From Artocarpus heterophyllus (Eukaryota > Streptophyta > Magnoliopsida > Rosales > Moraceae), in assembly GCA_025403435.1 (NCBI GenBank), contig CM046339.1, forward strand, positions 7,152,981 through 7,216,980: a stretch of 64,000 bases of DNA, given 5' to 3'. A program made the position numbers and the translations under genes. Below are positions 61,501 to 64,000 of this stretch, piece after piece. Numbering within the stretch: the stretch's first letter is position 1; the number at the start of each line of letters is the position of its first letter. The notes beneath the pieces were generated by a model, which was not told where the DNA came from, searched no databases, and was given only the letters and a program-made list of their open reading frames with translations.

Positions 61501-62502
61501 TTCCGCTGAGACCAAGGATCCATCGCCCATCCGAAGCGTTAAGTCTTCACGAAGTAGACTTCTCGTTTCTTTGAATCCCTGCAGAGAAACACAAACATGA
61601 TTAGTTGCACCGGAATCTATGACCCAAATGTCACTGGATTCCTCAACCAAACAAGTTTCTAAATATAGAAGATCACACCTACCTCCCTTGGAAAGGAAGT
61701 CCTTGCAATGCTTCTTTATATGCCCGACCTTACCACAGAAGAAGCACTTAAGCTTCTTTGGGTTCTTCTTCTTTTTCTTCTTGCTCTTGGTAGCAATAGG
61801 AATAGAAGACTTACCACTCTTGGCCCGTTGCTTCTTTCCATTCCCAGAGTTAGGATTGGAACCAGAAGCAGCTACCATATTGGCCTCTCCACCAGCAGGA
61901 GACTCCCTGATCAGCAGTTCAAACTCCTGTAACTGTTTCATCAGTTCTATCAAGGTCATATCCCGTCTATTGCTCAGATTAAAAGTAGCTCTAAACGGAA
62001 TAAAATCCTTAGACAGAGTCTCAAAGACCATAGTCATCTGAGTTTCAGCATCGATGTCGGCTCCATTGGTTTGAGCCTCAGCGAGGTAACCCATGACCAA
62101 CATCATGTGCTCCTTTATAGATGTCCCCGGTCTCTGTCTACAGTTTAAGAGTTTCCGAAGCGCCCCTTGCCGCTTTGTTATGGCCTGGCCTCCAAACATG
62201 TCCTCAAGATTATCCAAGATCTGCTTCGCAGTCTCATAATCCTGATGTTGAGCCTGCAGCACGTTATTCATGCTAGCCATAACATAGCAGCGGGCCTGAT
62301 CATTAGCATCTTTCCAGCGTTCGTACGCTTGGAATTGCTCATTACTTGAGTCTCCCGTAGGCTCGGGAGGACAAGGAGTTGTCAGTACATATTTCAGTTT
62401 CTCAAAGGATAGGACGATGTCCAGGTTCCGTTTCCAATCGTTATAATTCTCACCGGTTAATTGGTTTTTGTCAAGTATCGATGATAAAGCGTTTTTAGAC
62501 AT
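58549..62502 (-). CDS. Ty1/copia gag-pol polyprotein of C7, intact (1317 aa)
   Basis: One open frame for gag, protease, integrase, RT and RNase H in copia order, close in length to TNT1-type polyproteins. Residues counted from the ATG at 62502: gag 1-250; CCHC zinc knuckle 253-266 ([14 protein letters not shown]) after a lysine-rich stretch; protease DSGA 296-299; integrase zinc site H436, H441, C467, C470 and catalytic D497, D560, E596; linker to about 800; RT with D904 in [11 protein letters not shown] and YVDD 989-992; RNase H with D1161, E1202, D1240. All catalytic residues I can check are present. The start [13 protein letters not shown] is chosen because C3, C4 and C6 share it; an in-frame ATG at 62547 would add 15 residues. 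There is no stop or frameshift between gag and pol, so any gag excess must be set in another way (for example splicing or proteolysis). Lineage may be Angela- or Tork-like, unsure. Confidence 0.96.
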   Translation of the reverse strand: MSKNALSSILDKNQLTGENYNDWKRNLDIVLSFEKLKYVLTTPCPPEPTGDSSNEQFQAYERWKDANDQARCYVMASMNNVLQAQHQDYETAKQILDNLEDMFGGQAITKRQGALRKLLNCRQRPGTSIKEHMMLVMGYLAEAQTNGADIDAETQMTMVFETLSKDFIPFRATFNLSNRRDMTLIELMKQLQEFELLIRESPAGGEANMVAASGSNPNSGNGKKQRAKSGKSSIPIATKSKKKKKKNPKKLKCFFCGKVGHIKKHCKDFLSKGGRCDLLYLETCLVEESSDIWVIDSGATNHVCVSLQGFKETRSLLREDLTLRMGDGSLVSAEAVGDVHLCFDNYRSLILRDCFYVPKFKRNLISVSSLFKDSYVVSFNEKVVIRKNKSFICSGWMQNNLYFIKPKMDLLLNAEINDNDSKRLKTSHSNKTYLWHLRLGHINLNRIQRLVRDGPLSHLKVESIPQCESCLEGKMTKRPYGSKGNRAEGVLELVHSDVCGPMNIRARGGYEYFVTFIDDYSRYGYVYLMHHKSETYDKFREFRAEVEKQLGRPIKALRSDRGGEYLSDEFLGHLLENGILSHLTAPGTPQQNGVAERRNRTLLDMIRSMMSYSSLPLSFWGYALQTACYLLNNVPSKSVPKTPHELWTRRKTSLNHIRIWGCPAHVLFKDPNKLEARSEVCVFVGYPKGTKGGYFYNPKENKVVVSTNATFLEESYMNDFKPQSKVVLEELRGNPFTPEVPNETIPIGVEKPNKPEQQPQGLRRSGRIGRQPERYMFNGEVFLAEPDEHDRDPYTYAEAMEDVDSRLWTEAMNIEMKSMETNRVWELVDLPEGVKPIGCKWIYKRKRGVDGKVETFKARLVAKGYTQKEGIDYEETFSPVAMLKSIRILLSIAAALDYEIWQMDVKTAFLNGYLDESIYMEQPDGFKVAGQEGKVCKLLKSIYGLKQASRSWNIRFDQVIKTYGFSQNVDEPCVYKHIKNGKVVFLLLYVDDILLIGNDIGALSSVKLWLTKQFDMKDLGEANFVLGIQILRDRKNKMIALSQASYIDKILRRFAMQDSKKGGQPSRSGITLSKKDSPKSYEEREYMKKVPYASAVGSLMYAMLCTRPDISYAVGIVSRFQADPGPNHWVAVKHIFKYLRRTRGYMLVYSGEDLTPLGYTDSDFQSCLDSRKSTSGFVFTLSGGAISWRSAKQDCTSDSTMEAEYVAASDASKEAVWLRKFLGDLEVVPGMDKAVSLYCDNSAAVANAKEPRFHKKSKHIDRKYHVIKDFVESGHVTVCKIASEDNLADPFTKTLSGRVFERHVEAMGMRNLQYLLT

Positions 62503-64000
62503 TTTCAATCTACAATAAAGAATCATATACCAAACATAAGCAAACATATTTAATAATTTAGTAAGATAACACAATCATGTAAAATCATACAAATGTGTTT
62601 ATGTGTCAAAACCTTGAAAATATCACAACCTTACAACGATAATTCCCAACTCAGAATTCAACAAGCTCCTAGGGGAGTCATGCCAAATTCAATCAGGAAC
62701 ACGGATCCCCTCCTGATTAATATATGCCATCCAGGACCCGTATGATCCAGCATATACTAATAATCGTTTCTTTGGCCATTAATTTTATTAACAGAGCTCC
62801 TAGGGGAGGTTAATAATAAAATTAACGTGAGTGTATAACCACCGTTTCAATATTTTATCCATGATTTATAATCACCACCTAGGGGTGTGCAACCATAAAT
62901 CATACTAAAATACCTTATCCTTTTAGAGATCCAATCTGGTACATAATAGAAATCCCTTCCTAGGGGTTGGGACCACCATGTTCTTCCTATGGACCAACGA
63001 TGGAGGCCTTAGGTTCTCTCTTCGAAAACCTTCTCCCACTCAATCTTTTGAAGTCAAGGTTTTATTTTAAAATTATGCATGAACAATTTTAATATGAGCG
63101 GCACTCCCTATTCTATATGACATGTTATCAATATACATGGTAAATCATATTATAATGCAGACAAGCAAAGCAATCAAGCAAAGCTACAAGCATAATAATA
63201 ATAACCGTAATATTATGGTTCCACCCTAGAGAATAGAAAAACTAAGATTACAAGAGAATAATCGAGACATTTATCGATTCTTCATCCTTGAATCCTCAAG
63301 CTATATCCTTCTTCATGTAATATCCATCTTCAAGTCCTCAATTCCGTATGAATCGAACACTTCATATTTCCGGTCATATCCAAATTTAATGTTTCTCAGA
63401 ATCGTCCCAAAAAATAAAATTAAAACTGCACTGAAAAATTGCACCTTTTCTGGACACCTGGATGCTCTCTGTCGGCAGGCCGATCTAGGTGATCGGTCTG
63501 CCGATCATGGTGGTTCGGCCTGCCGAACATGAAGGTTCGGCCTGCCGGCAGAGCACCAAAATTTCTGCCCCACTGTCGGCCTGCCGGACCGTACGTCCGG
63601 CCTGCCGATCTGTGACCTTCGGCCTGCCGAACTGTGAGGTCCGGCATGCCGACCGAGCAGAAAACCCTCAATCCAGAAAATACAATTTTAATGCAATTCA
63701 TCAATTTTATTTTTAACAATTCAAAAACATAAAATTAGAGACTCAGGAAATACCTGGAGACGCCATCATCAATCTTTGAGTTCCGACTTCTCGTTCCGTC
63801 TTCTCCGAATAATTATTTAATTACAAAATTCTTACAAATTAAATAATAATTCCTAGACGGAGATGATAGTCCGCCATCTAATTACATGAAAAACCTAGAT
63901 ACACATTCTAACCTCTAAGGAACCATAACCGGTATTAATTAATTAATAAATAATTAAACAACAATTTAATCAACCATAATTAATTAATAAACATTCACCA
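62503..64000 (-). other. 5' leader of C7 (most of it)
   Basis: Non-coding leader conserved in C3, C4 and C6. It holds CTCCTAGGGGAGG-like blocks near 62800, a CTAGGGGTGTGCAACC block near 62880, and the palindrome array. The frames crossing the array lack an ATG start. The primer site is not reached. Confidence 0.8.
63472..63652 (-). promoter_or_regulatory. Phased palindrome array in C7 leader (8 units)
   Basis: Units start at 63472, 63493, 63515, 63537, then 63576, 63597, 63619 and 63641, so spacing is 21-22 bp apart from one step of 39. They include TCGGCAGGCCGA, TCGGCCTGCCGA and CCGGCATGCCGA. It is GC-rich in an AT-rich leader. The same array, with the same mid-array spacer, is in the leaders of C4 and C6. 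Confidence 0.65.

Larger units (their letters stand above)
56503..64000 (-). mobile_element. C7: intact-looking Ty1/copia family-1 element (5' LTR beyond window)
   Basis: Minus-strand element with 3' LTR, polypurine tract, one uninterrupted gag-pol frame and most of its leader. It is inserted in the gag of G1 after TCTAG (56498-56502). By comparison with C6, the primer site and 5' LTR should begin about 175 bp beyond the window end and the element should measure about 9.7 kb. It is the only possibly autonomous copy here. Confidence 0.94.

Noticed and set aside
63472..63652. CRISPR-like array (repeat plus spacers)
   Set aside because: Repeats are 12 bp and variable, the period is only 21-22 bp, and the place is a plant retrotransposon leader with no cas genes.
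63420..63719. Frames with repeated RPA/GR residues across the leader array (also 19988-20308)
   Set aside because: They start from TTG and are produced by the GC-rich palindrome repeats; not alike in C6.

Overview
This window is plant nuclear DNA made almost entirely of nested LTR retrotransposons. I found no host gene, tRNA or rRNA gene. The evidence for a plant is Ty1/copia polyproteins of the TNT1-94 type, a Ty3/gypsy element with the TGTAACGCCC start of plant chromovirus LTRs, initiator-Met-tRNA-type primer sites (TGGTATCAGAGCC), 5-bp target-site duplications (TSDs) and an AT-rich background. The species cannot be told from this sequence; a flowering plant is likely. Element labels C1-C7, D1, G1, G2 and S1 are mine.

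Layout, left to right. C1 (1-2080, minus) shows only its 5' LTR and primer site and is inserted in the integrase region of C2. C2 (2081-6266, plus) is the 3' half of a copia element and lies in G2 (6267-9675, minus), a truncated gypsy LTR. 9676-11143 is unassigned AT-rich DNA with a possible old LTR end. C3 (11244-30973, plus, TSD AGTGT) is a complete but decayed copia element inserted in one copy of a short direct repeat. It carries C4 (14889-22789, minus, TSD TTATC) in its leader and S1 (23270-25388, TSD ATGGG), a probable solo LTR, in its gag. D1 (from 31356, plus) is an older copia element of a second family. Its 5' LTR is split by C5 (31525-46976, plus, TSD AAGTC), whose leader is split by C6 (34392-44122, minus, TSD ATTGA). 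D1's 3' LTR is cut at 53000 by G1 (53001-56502, plus), a Tekay/Del-like gypsy element with LTR and gag. G1's gag is cut by C7 (56503 to beyond 64000, minus).

C1-C7 are one family: LTRs of about 2.03 kb starting TGTTAGACATG and ending CCAACA, a leader of about 1.6-1.7 kb, and one gag-pol frame. C7 has the only intact frame (58549-62502, 1317 codons) and could be autonomous. C1 and C7 have very similar LTRs and are the youngest; C3 and D1 are the most decayed.

The most interesting signal is a 12-bp near-palindrome, consensus TCGGC(AG/CT/AT)GCCGA, repeated every 21-22 bp. Four copies lie upstream of the TATA box in the family-1 LTR, eight lie in its leader, and eight lie in the LTR of the unrelated gypsy element G1. 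The motif sequence decays with element age, but in most LTRs I checked the 21-22-21 spacing is kept.
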